Position numbers and translations under genes: made by a program. Of a DNA stretch of 64,000 bases, positions 52,707 through 60,828 are shown piece by piece (positions within the stretch are counted from its first letter, which is position 1; each line of letters opens with the position of its first letter). This DNA comes from Fundidesulfovibrio agrisoli (lineage in GTDB: Bacteria; Desulfobacterota; Desulfovibrionia; Desulfovibrionales; Desulfovibrionaceae), in assembly GCF_022808715.1 (NCBI RefSeq), contig NZ_JAKZKX010000015.1, forward strand, positions 2,648-66,647. Direction: 5' to 3'. The notes under the pieces were generated by a model. It saw only the letters and a program-made list of their open reading frames with translations, was not told the DNA's origin and made no database searches.

Positions 52707-53125
52707 ATGCCCCGCTTCGCGTTTGCTGTGCTTCTCCGATTTTCAACCAATAGTCGAATCCAGGGGCGGCGACAACATCCCGGCAATCCGCGCGGGCCGG
52801 ATTTTTCGGAAGGGCGCTGGGGGGCCATGCTCAATCCAAGCTCAATCCGGGCTCAATCCGTGACGATCAGTGCTCGATCCGGGCGCGGGGCGCGAACTTC
52901 GCTTGATACTCGTCACGGCTTCCTTCATAACCGGGAAGGCAACGCGACGCTTTCACCGCGACCCAAGCCTTTTCTCAGCCCTACGACTCAAGATGGACCG
53001 GACACGCGGACGGCCTCCCGGGGCGCCCGCGATGCCGTGAGCCTCGATATTCGCCATGATGCCCGCGCCCCGGAGGCTTGCCCCAGGCGCGCCATGTCCC
53101 ACCACACTCTAGCACAAGGTTGACC
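52707..53125. other. Gene-free stretch between divergent genes
   Basis: No credible gene is present. The stretch contains the phased direct repeats at 52829-52880, which are listed separately. The rest is ordinary GC-rich sequence without a clear promoter or terminator. Confidence 0.5.
52829..52880 (+). repeat. Helically phased direct repeats GCTCAATCC
   Basis: GCTCAATCC occurs at 52829-52837, 52840-52848 and 52851-52859, exactly 11 bp apart. A variant GCTCGATCC is at 52872-52880, 21 bp (two turns) further. The arrangement places every copy on the same DNA face, as in arrays bound by cooperative regulators. It lies between the divergent TMEM175-like gene and the small basic gene. No regulator is assigned. 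Confidence 0.6.
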
Positions 53126-53293
53126 GTGGCTAAAAAACCCAACTATTCATTTGAGAAGCGCGCCAGAGAGGCTGCGAAGAATAAGAAGAAGGAAGAGAAG
53201 CTCCAGCGCAAGCAGGAAAAGAAGGCCGCAGCGTCGGAAGGCGATCAGGAAGAGAGCCAGGAAGACGGCCAGGAGCAGCCTGCGGAGCATTGA
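53126..53293 (+). CDS. Small Lys-rich protein, 55 aa
   Basis: The 55-residue product begins at GTG 53126 (AAGG 7 bp upstream) with 'AKKPNYSFEKRAREAAKNKKKEEK', read in parts. It is a highly basic helix followed by an acidic Glu/Asp/Gln tail ('EGDQEESQEDGQEQPAEH'). Similar small proteins with 'KKPNYSFEKR' starts recur in deltaproteobacterial genomes as far as I recall, without known function. A charge-segregated helix suggests RNA or ribosome binding, but this is a guess. Confidence 0.6.
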   Translation: MAKKPNYSFEKRAREAAKNKKKEEKLQRKQEKKAAASEGDQEESQEDGQEQPAEH

Positions 53294-53613
53294 GCCCCAG
53301 GCCGGTCTTGGCGGTTTGGAGAGGCGCGGGGGCTTTGCGCAGCCGGGGATTTCGGCGCAGTGAGCCCCGGAACCGGTGTTGGCCATTCTGCGCCGAAACG
53401 CCCGACGCCCTGCTGATGCAGCGGCCGGATCAAGCTCCGGGCCGGGCGCGGTGCTCCTCGTCCGGACGGCGCGGCTTCCTCCAGAACCTCGGCCAGAATC
53501 TCGGCCCGGATGGCTTCCGCCCATCCCGCGTACCTTCAGACGCCAGGGAACCCCGCTCAGCCGGGGCGCCCTGGCGCTTTTTCGTCACGTCCGCCGGGCC
53601 GGGCCTCGGGCGG
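53294..53613. other. Gene-free stretch ending in a plus-strand terminator
   Basis: No protein-coding gene is supported. Several small GC stems occur. A plus-strand terminator at 53541-53582 lies about 250 bp after the last plus-strand stop codon. The stretch could be a long 3' untranslated region or hold an unannotated small RNA. Confidence 0.45.
53541..53582 (+). terminator. Plus-strand terminator with no obvious gene
   Basis: An outer stem CGCCAGGG/CCCTGGCG (53541-53548/53569-53576) encloses an inner CCCCG/CGGGG stem and is followed by CTTTTT. Read in minus direction there is no T-run, so it does not serve rubrerythrin. Confidence 0.75.
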
Positions 53614-54189
53614 CTAGAAGTTCCACTCGCAGACCTGGAAGTAGGCCTGGGGGTGCATGCAGGCCGGACAGCTCACCGGGGCGGCCTCGCCCGTGTGGTT
53701 GTAGCCGCAGTTGCGGCACTTCCAGGTGGTCTCGCAGCTCTTCTTGAAAACGGAGCCGTTCTCCACGTCGGCGGCCAGGGCCTTGTAGCGCTTCTCGTGG
53801 AACTCCTCCACGGTGCTGATGGCCTCGAAGACCATGGCCACGGCCTCGAAACCCTCCTCGCGGGCGATGGCCGCGGCGGCCGGGTAGAGCACGGTGTGCT
53901 CCTCGTGCTCGCCCGCGGCGGCATGCTTCAGGTTCTCAAGCGTGGTGCCGATGCGTCCGGCTGGGTAGGTGGCGGTGATCTCCACGTCTCCGCCCTCCAG
54001 GAACTTGAAGAAGCGCTTGGCGTGCTCCTTCTCCTGCTCGGCGGTCTCGGTGAAGATGGCCGCGATCTGCTCGTAGCCTTCCTTCTTGGCCACGCTGGCG
54101 AAGAAGGTGTAGCGGTTGCGCGCCTGGGATTCCCCGGCGAAGGAGGCCAGGAGGTTCTTCTCGGTCTTGCTGCCTTTGAGGGATTTCAT
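53614..54189 (-). CDS. Rubrerythrin
   Basis: Rubrerythrin reduces hydrogen peroxide in anaerobes using a diiron site fed by a rubredoxin-like iron. The 191-residue product has the ferritin-like part ('NLLASFAGESQARNRYTFFA', 'TAEQEKEHAKRFFKFL', 'VEEFHEKRYKALA') with the Glu/His diiron ligands. The C-terminal rubredoxin-like Cys4 site is 'CRNCGYNHTGEAAPVSCPAC'. The ATG at 54189 follows GGAGAT. It is probably monocistronic or the last gene after recN, 65 bp downstream. Confidence 0.94.
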   Translation of the reverse strand: MKSLKGSKTEKNLLASFAGESQARNRYTFFASVAKKEGYEQIAAIFTETAEQEKEHAKRFFKFLEGGDVEITATYPAGRIGTTLENLKHAAAGEHEEHTVLYPAAAAIAREEGFEAVAMVFEAISTVEEFHEKRYKALAADVENGSVFKKSCETTWKCRNCGYNHTGEAAPVSCPACMHPQAYFQVCEWNF

Positions 54190-54254
54190 GGGGATCTCCG
54201 TAGTTGGGGTATCGGCCGCGCCAAGGCGGGCGCGGCCTGGAAATGTGCGCCGCC

Positions 54255-55868
54255 TCAGCCCAGCGGCAGGAGCAGCTTCTCGGCCAGGGCATGCCCCTGC
54301 TCGCCGCCGCCCGCCATGCGGCTCAGTTCCTCGGCCAGGGCCTTGCCCTCCAGGGCGGTGACCGTGGTCTCGGTCTGGCCGTCGGCCACGTGCTTGGCCA
54401 CCATGAAGTGCCGCCCGGCCAGGGCCGCCAGTTGGGGCCAGTGGGTGATGAGCAGCATCTGGCGGTGGCGAGCCAGCTCCTTGAGGCGTTCGCCCACGCG
54501 GTTCAGGGTCACGCCGCCGATGCCCGCGTCCACCTCGTCGAAGATCAGCGCGGCCTGGTCGTTTTCGGAGCGCAGGCTGGTGACGGCCAGCAGGAAGCGC
54601 GAGAGCTCGCCGCCGGAGGCGATGCGGTCCAGCGGCTGGGGCGGCTGGCCCGGGTTGGGCGCGAAGAGCAGCTTGGCGGAGAGTTCGCTGAGCGCGGGCA
54701 TGCCGCCCTCTGCCGGGAAAAGCTCGGCGGGGGTCAGCTCGAAGAGCACGCGCACGTGCTCGGAAAATCCCAGGCTGCGCAGCTCCGCCTCGATGCGCTG
54801 GCAGAGCCGCCCGGCGGCCTCGGTGCGGGCCGCGTCCAGCCCGGCGAGCACCTGGGCGGCCTGGGCGCGCAGTTCGCGGGCGCGGCGCTCCAGGCGCTTG
54901 AAGTCCAGCCCGGCGCTGTCCAGAAAGCTCAGGTTCTCCTCGATCTCGCGGGCCAGGTCCAGGATGGCGGGCATGTCCAGCTTGAGCTTGCGCTTGAGCT
55001 GGGCCAGCTCCCACAGGCGGGACTCCACGGCCTCCGGGTCCTCCTCCAGGCCGGGCACGCCGGAGCGCAGCCGCTCGGCCAGGTCGGAGAGGGCCACCCG
55101 GGCCTCGCGCACGGCGGCCGCGTCGGCCTCGAAATCCCCCCCGGTCTGGGCGAGCACCCCAAGCTCGCGCTCCAGGCGGCCGAGCCCCGCTGGCAGGCCC
55201 TGGTCGCCGTAGAGCATGTCCAGGGCGGCCTCCACGGCGTCCTTGGCGCGGCGGGCGTGGCGCAGGGCCTGCTGGCGGGCCAGCAGTTCCTCCTCTTCGC
55301 CGGGGCGCGGGGCCACCTTGTCGATCTCGGCGCGCTTGAGCTCCAGGATCTCGCGGCGGTCCTCCAGGTGGGCCAGGCGCTCGTGCAGGGCCTTGGCCTG
55401 GCGGGCCACGTCGGCCAGCTCGCGCAGCAGCGCGGTCCGGCTCCCGGCGAGGGATTGGTCGGGCAGGAAGTGGTCCAGCAGCTTGGCCTGGAAGGCCGGG
55501 GCCAGGAGCTTCTGCTGCCCGTGCTGGCTGGCGTGCAGCAGCAGGCGGGGCTTGAGCTCGCGGGCGGTGTCCTGGGTGGCGAGCTGGTCGTTGACGTAGA
55601 AGCGCGCGCGCCCCGTCTCGGCGGAGAGCTCGCGGCGCAGCATGAGCTCCTCGCCGTCCAGCACGAACACGGCCTCCACCTGGGCCTTTTGCGCGCCGTG
55701 GCGCACCATCTCGGCGCTCAGGCGCTCCCCGGTGAGGAACTCCAGGGCCTTGAGGATGAATGTCTTGCCCGCGCCGGTCTCGCCGGTGAGCACGTTGAGC
55801 CCCGGGCCGAACTCCAGTTCCACGTCGGCGATCAGGGCCAGGTTTTTGATGCGCAGAAGATCGATCAC
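54255..55868 (-). CDS. recN: RecN, SMC-like DNA repair ATPase
   Basis: RecN acts in double-strand break repair by holding broken ends and sister chromatids together. The 537-residue product has Walker A 'LTGETGAGKTFILKAL' near residue 30, a long central coiled coil with a hinge-like interruption, the signature 'LDRIASGGELSRFLLAV' and Walker B 'ALIFDEVDAGIGG', ending with 'ITHWPQLAALAGRHFMVAK' (read in parts). The start is GTG 55868 with GGAGG about 9 bp upstream. A 50-bp gap follows the dppC-like gene. Confidence 0.94.
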   Translation of the reverse strand: MIDLLRIKNLALIADVELEFGPGLNVLTGETGAGKTFILKALEFLTGERLSAEMVRHGAQKAQVEAVFVLDGEELMLRRELSAETGRARFYVNDQLATQDTARELKPRLLLHASQHGQQKLLAPAFQAKLLDHFLPDQSLAGSRTALLRELADVARQAKALHERLAHLEDRREILELKRAEIDKVAPRPGEEEELLARQQALRHARRAKDAVEAALDMLYGDQGLPAGLGRLERELGVLAQTGGDFEADAAAVREARVALSDLAERLRSGVPGLEEDPEAVESRLWELAQLKRKLKLDMPAILDLAREIEENLSFLDSAGLDFKRLERRARELRAQAAQVLAGLDAARTEAAGRLCQRIEAELRSLGFSEHVRVLFELTPAELFPAEGGMPALSELSAKLLFAPNPGQPPQPLDRIASGGELSRFLLAVTSLRSENDQAALIFDEVDAGIGGVTLNRVGERLKELARHRQMLLITHWPQLAALAGRHFMVAKHVADGQTETTVTALEGKALAEELSRMAGGGEQGHALAEKLLLPLG

Positions 55869-55918
55869 GGCTTGGGGCCTCCGTCGGGCCGGTGGGTGAA
55901 CATGCCCGGCGGCCTCTC

Positions 55919-56752
55919 TTACTGCTTGAGCCGGGGGTCGAGCAAGTCCCGCAGGGATTCGCCCAGCAGGTTGTAGCCCAGCACCGTGAACAGGATGGCC
56001 AGCCCCGGGAACACCGAGAGCCAGGGCGCTATCTCCAGCACCTCCTTGCCTTCCAGGAGCATGTTGCCCCAGGAGGGCATGGGCGGCTGCACCCCGAGCC
56101 CCAGGAACGACAGCGAGGATTCCGTGAGGATGGCCCCGGCGATGCCCAGCGTGGCCGAGACCAGCACCGGCCCGGCCGCGTTGGGCAATATGTGGCGCAG
56201 CAGGATGCGCGCGCTGCCCGCCCCGGCCAGCCGCGAGGCCAGCACGAAGTCGCGCCTGGCCAGGGAGAGGGTCTCGGCGCGCACCAGGCGGGCCACGCCC
56301 ATCCAGGAGGTCAGGCCGATGATTATCATGATGTTGGCCAGGGAGGGCTCCAGGAAGGCGATGACCGTGAGGATCAGGAAGAAGGAGGGGAAGCAGAGCA
56401 TCACGTCCACCCCGCGCATGATGACCTCGTCCGCCAGGCCCCCGAAGTAGCCCGCCACCAGCCCGAAGAACAGGCCCACGGCCACGGCCAGCCCCACCGC
56501 CAGGAAGCCCACCCACAGCGAGACGCGCCCGCCGTGCAGCATGCGCGAGAGCACGTCGCGCCCCAGGGCGTCGGTGCCCAGGAGGTGCGCGGCGCCGGGC
56601 GGCTGGAGCAGGGCGTCCACGTTTAAGGCCGTGGGGTCGAACGGGGCGATCCAGGGTGCCAGCACCGCCGCCAGGGACATGCCCCCCACCAGCAGGAAAC
56701 CCGCCAGGAACATGGGGTGGCGCAGGGCGCTCCGCCAGAATCCGTCAGTCAT
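55919..56752 (-). CDS. Peptide/nickel-type ABC transporter permease (DppC-like)
   Basis: The 277-residue inner-membrane permease has six helices and an N-terminal OppC-type segment ('[26 protein letters not shown]' read in parts), '[22 protein letters not shown]' and the EAA loop '[20 protein letters not shown]'. It forms a heterodimer with the DppB-like gene upstream, whose end it overlaps by 8 bp. No binding protein or ATPase gene is nearby, so the other subunits are elsewhere or shared. The substrate is not predictable. Confidence 0.88.
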   Translation of the reverse strand: MTDGFWRSALRHPMFLAGFLLVGGMSLAAVLAPWIAPFDPTALNVDALLQPPGAAHLLGTDALGRDVLSRMLHGGRVSLWVGFLAVGLAVAVGLFFGLVAGYFGGLADEVIMRGVDVMLCFPSFFLILTVIAFLEPSLANIMIIIGLTSWMGVARLVRAETLSLARRDFVLASRLAGAGSARILLRHILPNAAGPVLVSATLGIAGAILTESSLSFLGLGVQPPMPSWGNMLLEGKEVLEIAPWLSVFPGLAILFTVLGYNLLGESLRDLLDPRLKQ

Positions 56753-57740
56753 TGCGGGCTCCGGAGCGGATGCGCGGGTCGGCCAGGGAGTAGCCCACGT
56801 CCGCCAGCATGTTGCCAGCCAGGGTGAGCACCGCGCCAAGCACCAGGTTGGCCATGATGAGCGGGTAATCGCGGGCCATGACCGCCTGATAGAAGAGCTG
56901 CCCCAGGCCCGGCAGCGAGAAGATCTGCTCGATGATGACCGAACCGCCGATGAGCCCCGGCACCGAGAGGCCCAGCAGCGTGATGACCGGCAGCAAGGCG
57001 TTGCGCAGCGCGTGGCGGTAGATCACCAGGCGCTCCGGCAGGCCCTTGGCCCGGGCGGTGAGGATGTAGTCCTGCCGCAGCGCCTCGAGCATGGAGGAGC
57101 GCATGTAGCGGCTCATGCCCGCCAGGCCGCCGAACACGTAGATGAACATGGGGATGGCCAGGTGGGAGCAGATGTCCGCGGTGCGGCCCCACCAGTCCAT
57201 GCGGGCGTGGTCCAGCGAGGTGATGCCCGAGATGGGCAGCACCGGCCAGACGATGCCCAGGAGCAGCATCAAGAGCAGCGCCAGCCAGAAGCCGGGCACG
57301 GCGAAGCCCAGGAACACGAACACCGTGGAGGCCCTGTCGAAGAAGCCGTTCTGCCGGGCCGCGGCCGTGACGCCTATGGGGATGGCCAGGGCCAGCGTCA
57401 GAACCAGGGCGGCCATGTTCATGCCGAAGGTCAGGGGCAGGCGCTCCTTGATTTTGTCCCACACGGGGCGGCGGTCGCCGGTGAGGGCGTTGCCGAAATC
57501 CAGGCTGGCCAGGCGCTTCAGCCACAGGCCGTATTGCACGTGCACGGGCTGGTCCAGGCCGTAGAGCTTCTCCAGCCGGGCGATTGCCTCGGGCGTGATG
57601 AGCGGGTTCATGTCGGTCTGGAGGTCGGTGGGCTTGCCGGGGGCCAGATGGATGACGAAAAAGCTCACCAGGGTGATCCCGAGGAACACCACTGCCAGCC
57701 AGACGGATTTGAGGACGAGACGCTTCAGCAGAACAAGCAC
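56745..57740 (-). CDS. Peptide/nickel-type ABC transporter permease (DppB-like)
   Basis: The 331-residue permease partner has an N-terminal helix ('[24 protein letters not shown]', in parts), '[27 protein letters not shown]' (in parts) typical of OppB/DppB, and the EAA region '[19 protein letters not shown]'. I place the start at GTG 57740 because GGAGG (57749-57753 on the complement) is 8 bp before it; the GTG at 57761 has no such site. It is the first gene of a dppBC-recN transcription unit. Confidence 0.87.
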   Translation of the reverse strand: MLVLLKRLVLKSVWLAVVFLGITLVSFFVIHLAPGKPTDLQTDMNPLITPEAIARLEKLYGLDQPVHVQYGLWLKRLASLDFGNALTGDRRPVWDKIKERLPLTFGMNMAALVLTLALAIPIGVTAAARQNGFFDRASTVFVFLGFAVPGFWLALLLMLLLGIVWPVLPISGITSLDHARMDWWGRTADICSHLAIPMFIYVFGGLAGMSRYMRSSMLEALRQDYILTARAKGLPERLVIYRHALRNALLPVITLLGLSVPGLIGGSVIIEQIFSLPGLGQLFYQAVMARDYPLIMANLVLGAVLTLAGNMLADVGYSLADPRIRSGARND

Positions 57741-57831
57741 GTTGGGGGCCTCCGAACGCACGGACAGTAGCAGGGCGGACGCCGGGGAGGGAAGGGGTGG
57801 AAAAAAAATTTCCCGGTTTCAATTTTTCCTG

Positions 57832-57859
57832 TTGACGGAGAGCCGAGTTTCGGTCAAAA
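57832..57859 (+). promoter_or_regulatory. Putative promoter of tRNA-Ala
   Basis: TTGACG (57832-57837), 16-bp spacer, TCAAAA (57854-57859), ending 15 bp before the tRNA. An A/T tract (A8 followed by TTT, about 57801-57811) lies upstream and could act as an UP-type element. Confidence 0.45.
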
Positions 57860-57874
57860 GCAGTTCTCCCGTGT

Positions 57875-57950
<76 letters not shown>

Positions 57951-57958
57951 CTCTTTTC

Positions 57959-57995
57959 AAGGGGTTAGGTCACAAGCCTAACCCCTTCTGCTTTT
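57959..57995 (+). terminator. tRNA-Ala terminator
   Basis: A perfect 11-bp stem (57959-57969/57977-57987, loop TCACAAG) is followed by CTGCTTTT, 8 bp after the tRNA CCA. Confidence 0.85.
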
Positions 57996-58076
57996 GGCTT
58001 CAGAAACCAACATTGTTGGCTCAGGGGGCCAAGGCAGACCCAGTAATTCACGTAGGCTCCTGTTTGAGCGCATAGA

Positions 58077-58115
58077 AAGGGATCGCTTGATGAAATTCAA
58101 GCGGTCCCTTCTTTC
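58077..58115 (+). terminator. Second terminator-like hairpin after the tRNA
   Basis: A 14-bp stem (58077-58090/58097-58110) with one G-T pair, loop TGAAAT, and a short CTTTC tail. It may be a back-up terminator or a remnant from an insertion. Confidence 0.55.
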
Positions 58116-58652
58116 GTTGGGCTTTTGCTTCGACAGCAGGTGGAGGAGAACTTTTATAGGGGCAGAAGACGGAGCCGGGAGCACGCGGGCGCTTGGGGGA
58201 TTTTCAAGCGATTGTGGTCAGGAGGTGCTTTTGCTTCTCCTGGTGGGGGTGAGAAGTTTTCTCCTGGAAGTGGTGAAGGGGTGGCTGGCGTCGGGATGAG
58301 GGCGTTGGCGAAGGGGCTCTTGGGCAATTTTCAGAGGTGGGGGGCTGCTGGATCCTTTACTTATTCTGGCGTGTCCTGGGAGATTTGCCGCCGAAGTGTC
58401 GAAGGCTGACTGTCTGAGATGCAGCGGGGATATTTTTGTGCCGATTCCCTTCGGGTTGTACCTGATGGCGAAGTCGATGCCGGATCGAGTGCGAGCTGAC
58501 AGTATGAAGGAGCCGCAGGGCTGCGGGTTTCACCAGGGCGGGGGGGCGTCATAGACGGGTAGAGTTTCCCTATCTGCTCCTACTGGCTATTTTCGGAGAA
58601 ATGTATAGAATTAAAAAAAGTTGTTCGTTATTGCAACCCTGGAGGATAATTT

Positions 58653-59351
58653 ATGTACGAAATAAGTGAATTGATAGACGACAAAAACACTCAGCTGTAC
58701 AAAGATATAGCTGCTCAATTTATAGTTTCCCTCGAGCATTCCCTAAATGACCACTGGTATGCAAGTTTAAAAAATGAAAAAGTTGCCATTGGCGTTAACA
58801 GTACAAACCATCCTCAAGCGTGTTTTTCACACGAGTTGTTGCATATCAAATTAAGAATGATGGGCTACAAGACGCCCATGTTCGATCCTGGGGTTAATGA
58901 AAAGGAGCATGTGGAAGGGTTAATTGGTTTTTTTGATGATTTTTTACAGCACCTCAAAATATACTCGCAATTTACTGGTCTTGGTTATGATGGTAATGTG
59001 TTTTTAACTGAAGCAGATGGCGTGCATATCAAAAAAACTTCTAGGGATGTTGAAAGATTTAAAAAAATGGTCGCCAAGGGGGAGATGCCAAAAAATCACA
59101 GCGCATTGATTCTTCCGCTTATTGTAGTCAAAACTCCTCCGCAGACTGAACACACTTTGAGGATCGAAGAAAAATTAAAATTATTGATGAGCCAAGAAAC
59201 TATGGCCAAAATTGATAAAATCATTGACGACTGGGCAGGGGATGCTACGCTAGACCCAATTGAGTATTTTGCAGAGTTATTTAGGCTTATGGGCATGAAG
59301 GGCGTGAAGTTGGCACACAGTAAAGATGGAAGAGGTGGAGTCGTGTCGTAA
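58653..59351 (+). CDS. HExxH protein, putative zinc metalloprotease
   Basis: The 232-residue product is AT-rich in coding (unlike core genes). It carries His60-Glu61-x-x-His64 in 'ACFSHELLHIKLRMMGY', the zinc-protease motif, with a possible third ligand in 'VNEKEHVEGLIGFFDDFL'. The C-terminal half is helical ('RIEEKLKLLMSQETMAKIDKI'). No signal peptide is present, so it is cytoplasmic. A strong GGAGG lies 8 bp before the ATG. It is 76 bp upstream of an HTH/GIY-YIG gene and probably cotranscribed. In defence islands such proteases often activate or inactivate an effector, but no partner is proven. The family is not recognised. Confidence 0.6.
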   Translation: MYEISELIDDKNTQLYKDIAAQFIVSLEHSLNDHWYASLKNEKVAIGVNSTNHPQACFSHELLHIKLRMMGYKTPMFDPGVNEKEHVEGLIGFFDDFLQHLKIYSQFTGLGYDGNVFLTEADGVHIKKTSRDVERFKKMVAKGEMPKNHSALILPLIVVKTPPQTEHTLRIEEKLKLLMSQETMAKIDKIIDDWAGDATLDPIEYFAELFRLMGMKGVKLAHSKDGRGGVVS

Positions 59352-59427
59352 TGGAATGACCCATAGGAACTGATCGTTGTTGGCGGTTTAATGATTTTGA
59401 ATGCTTGTCTTCCCGGAGTGGGTGATT

Positions 59428-60114
59428 ATGAAACGGCGTGACGTTTTAGCTGCGCTTGAAAGGGCTACTGGGCGTAGTGATTTACAAGAATATCTTGGTG
59501 TAACCAGGCAAACCATGTCAAATTGGAAAAAAAGCGACAGGGATTTAAATGCTGTTGAAGTGGCAAAGATTATAAAAACGGCAGTTGCTGCAAAGCACAT
59601 CAGCGTGTGTTATACGGCAATAAAGCCGATTGTTGAATTTTATCCGATCGACATGGCGGAATCCAGATGCGGGGCGAAAATTGAGCCATTGTCGACGAAT
59701 ACGAACAAAGGCGTGCCAACATTATACCAAGAGGGACTACACGACGCGCTGTCTACCCGTAAAGGCGTTTACATATTTTACGACTCCCGTGGCAGGGCTA
59801 TTTATGCTGGAAAAGCAAGAGACCAGTTCCTTTGGCCTGAAATTGTATCTGTATTTAACAGAGACAGGAAGGACACTCAAGAATTGTATTATGTGAACCA
59901 TCCATCAACCAATGTTGACTTTACTGTTGCAGCTGAGTACAATAGGCAGATAGTCAAGCACCATGTTAAGCTGTGCGACGTTGCTGCATTCTTTAGCGCA
60001 TATGAGGTTGACGGTCACTTAATCGATGACGTCGAATCATTGTTAATTAGAGGATTTGCAAATGACTTACTAAATAAGAGCATGGAAAGATTCGCCAGCG
60101 TAAGGGATTTGTAA
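59428..60114 (+). CDS. HTH plus GIY-YIG nuclease-like protein
   Basis: The 228-residue product has an N-terminal helix-turn-helix of the CI-repressor kind ('LQEYLGVTRQTMSNWKKSDRDLN', read in parts, about residues 15-45). A GIY-YIG-type endonuclease core follows: Gly113-Val-Tyr115, ten residues later Tyr126-Ala-Gly128, then Arg131 and a later Glu in 'DDVESLLIRGF'. I start at ATG 59428 because GGAG lies 10 bp upstream; the ATG at 59401 has none. It probably binds DNA and either nicks it or acts as a repressor with a nuclease domain. It lies in the AT-rich island between an HExxH gene and a retron-type RT. Confidence 0.7.
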   Translation: MKRRDVLAALERATGRSDLQEYLGVTRQTMSNWKKSDRDLNAVEVAKIIKTAVAAKHISVCYTAIKPIVEFYPIDMAESRCGAKIEPLSTNTNKGVPTLYQEGLHDALSTRKGVYIFYDSRGRAIYAGKARDQFLWPEIVSVFNRDRKDTQELYYVNHPSTNVDFTVAAEYNRQIVKHHVKLCDVAAFFSAYEVDGHLIDDVESLLIRGFANDLLNKSMERFASVRDL

Positions 60115-60828
60115 TGATAAGTTTTGATGCAATTTTTGATAAGGACAAGTTGAATAAAGCCCCACCTCCATTTATCCTAAGCCCCTTTCTCTACCCCGTC
60201 GTCTCCTCACCACCGCTCCAGCCTTCCCCTCCAACTCCCCTCAGCCTCCTCGTGTCACGCTTCTCCCAATCGTTCCGATAGCTATGGGCTGCAAGACAGG
60301 CAAAAACTGATGCGCTGGGGCGGCGCAGATGCGAAATGCACACTGGCCGATGCTGGCGAAGGGCTGCCGGTGAATATGCCCGCAACCGTGTCTGCCCTGG
60401 GCAAACTCCACCTGCCCACCGGCCAATTGCCCCGGCTCCCCTTAGTCTCCCTTGTCCCCCAAATTCCCACATAACAGGGCCGCCCTGGAGCTTTTCCCAG
60501 GTGCTGGGGCATTGGGCTCCCCCGGGCCTGGAGCTTCCAGGAGGAACGCGATATGGAGGAATGAACGGTTTAGGGTGGGGTGGGTTGAGTTGGCGCTGTT
60601 TTAGTCGGTGGGATCTCAAGAAGGTTCGTGATTGGGAGAAGATATGCGTTCATGTTACTGGTTTATCAATTTGAGTATTCTAGAAAAATTGTCTATAAAA
60701 ATTCTGGCTTAGGGAGCGGAGTATTGCCCGCTGCCGTTGTTCCTGCGGCACTGTTTTATCGTTGGATATCCATTCTGTGCTCGCATCCCAGCAAATGGGT
60801 TGCGAGGTTGCGCGCTAAGGCGAAATGA
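60115..60828. other. 714-bp noncoding interval upstream of the RT, candidate retron ncRNA region
   Basis: No gene is well supported. The left part (about 60160-60600) is pyrimidine- and GC-rich, unlike its AT-rich neighbours, and is full of stems: TGCGC/GCGCA near 60310, CCTGG/CCAGG (60484-60488/60497-60501) and CCTGGA-GCT-TCCAGG (60527-60541). The right part (60600-60828) is AT-rich and ends with a strong stem (60780-60790/60796-60806, loop GCAAA) 22 bp before the RT start. Retron msr-msd RNAs normally lie just upstream of the RT, but I could not identify a confident a1/a2 repeat pair or branching AGC. Confidence 0.45.

Larger units (their letters stand above)
57951..58652. other. Gene-poor stretch after tRNA-Ala
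   Basis: Apart from two terminator-like stems (57959-57995 and 58077-58115) I see no supported gene in these 702 bp. Open frames across 58125-58409 have no family signature. Near the right end the composition drops sharply to AT-rich (from about 58575). A small CCGCAG-GG-CTGCGG hairpin lies at 58513-58526. No integrase gene and no copy of the tRNA 3' end was recognised here. Confidence 0.5.

Noticed and set aside
57799-57815. A8TTT tract before tRNA-Ala as an origin or attachment core
   Set aside because: It is a single short A/T tract near a promoter, better explained as an UP-like or bent element; no repeats or DnaA boxes accompany it.
58125-58409. 94-codon open frame after tRNA-Ala
   Set aside because: No ribosome site at a fitting distance, Gly/Ser-rich translation and no recognised domain.
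60191-60619. Minus-strand open frame of 142 codons in the RT upstream region
   Set aside because: Arg/Gly/Pro-rich composition without signature; an equally open plus frame exists, so this looks like chance in GC-rich DNA or decayed sequence.
60628-60828. 66-codon ORF ending directly before the RT GTG
   Set aside because: No clear ribosome site, no known family, and it covers the region where a retron RNA and its terminal hairpin are expected. It cannot be excluded as a leader peptide.
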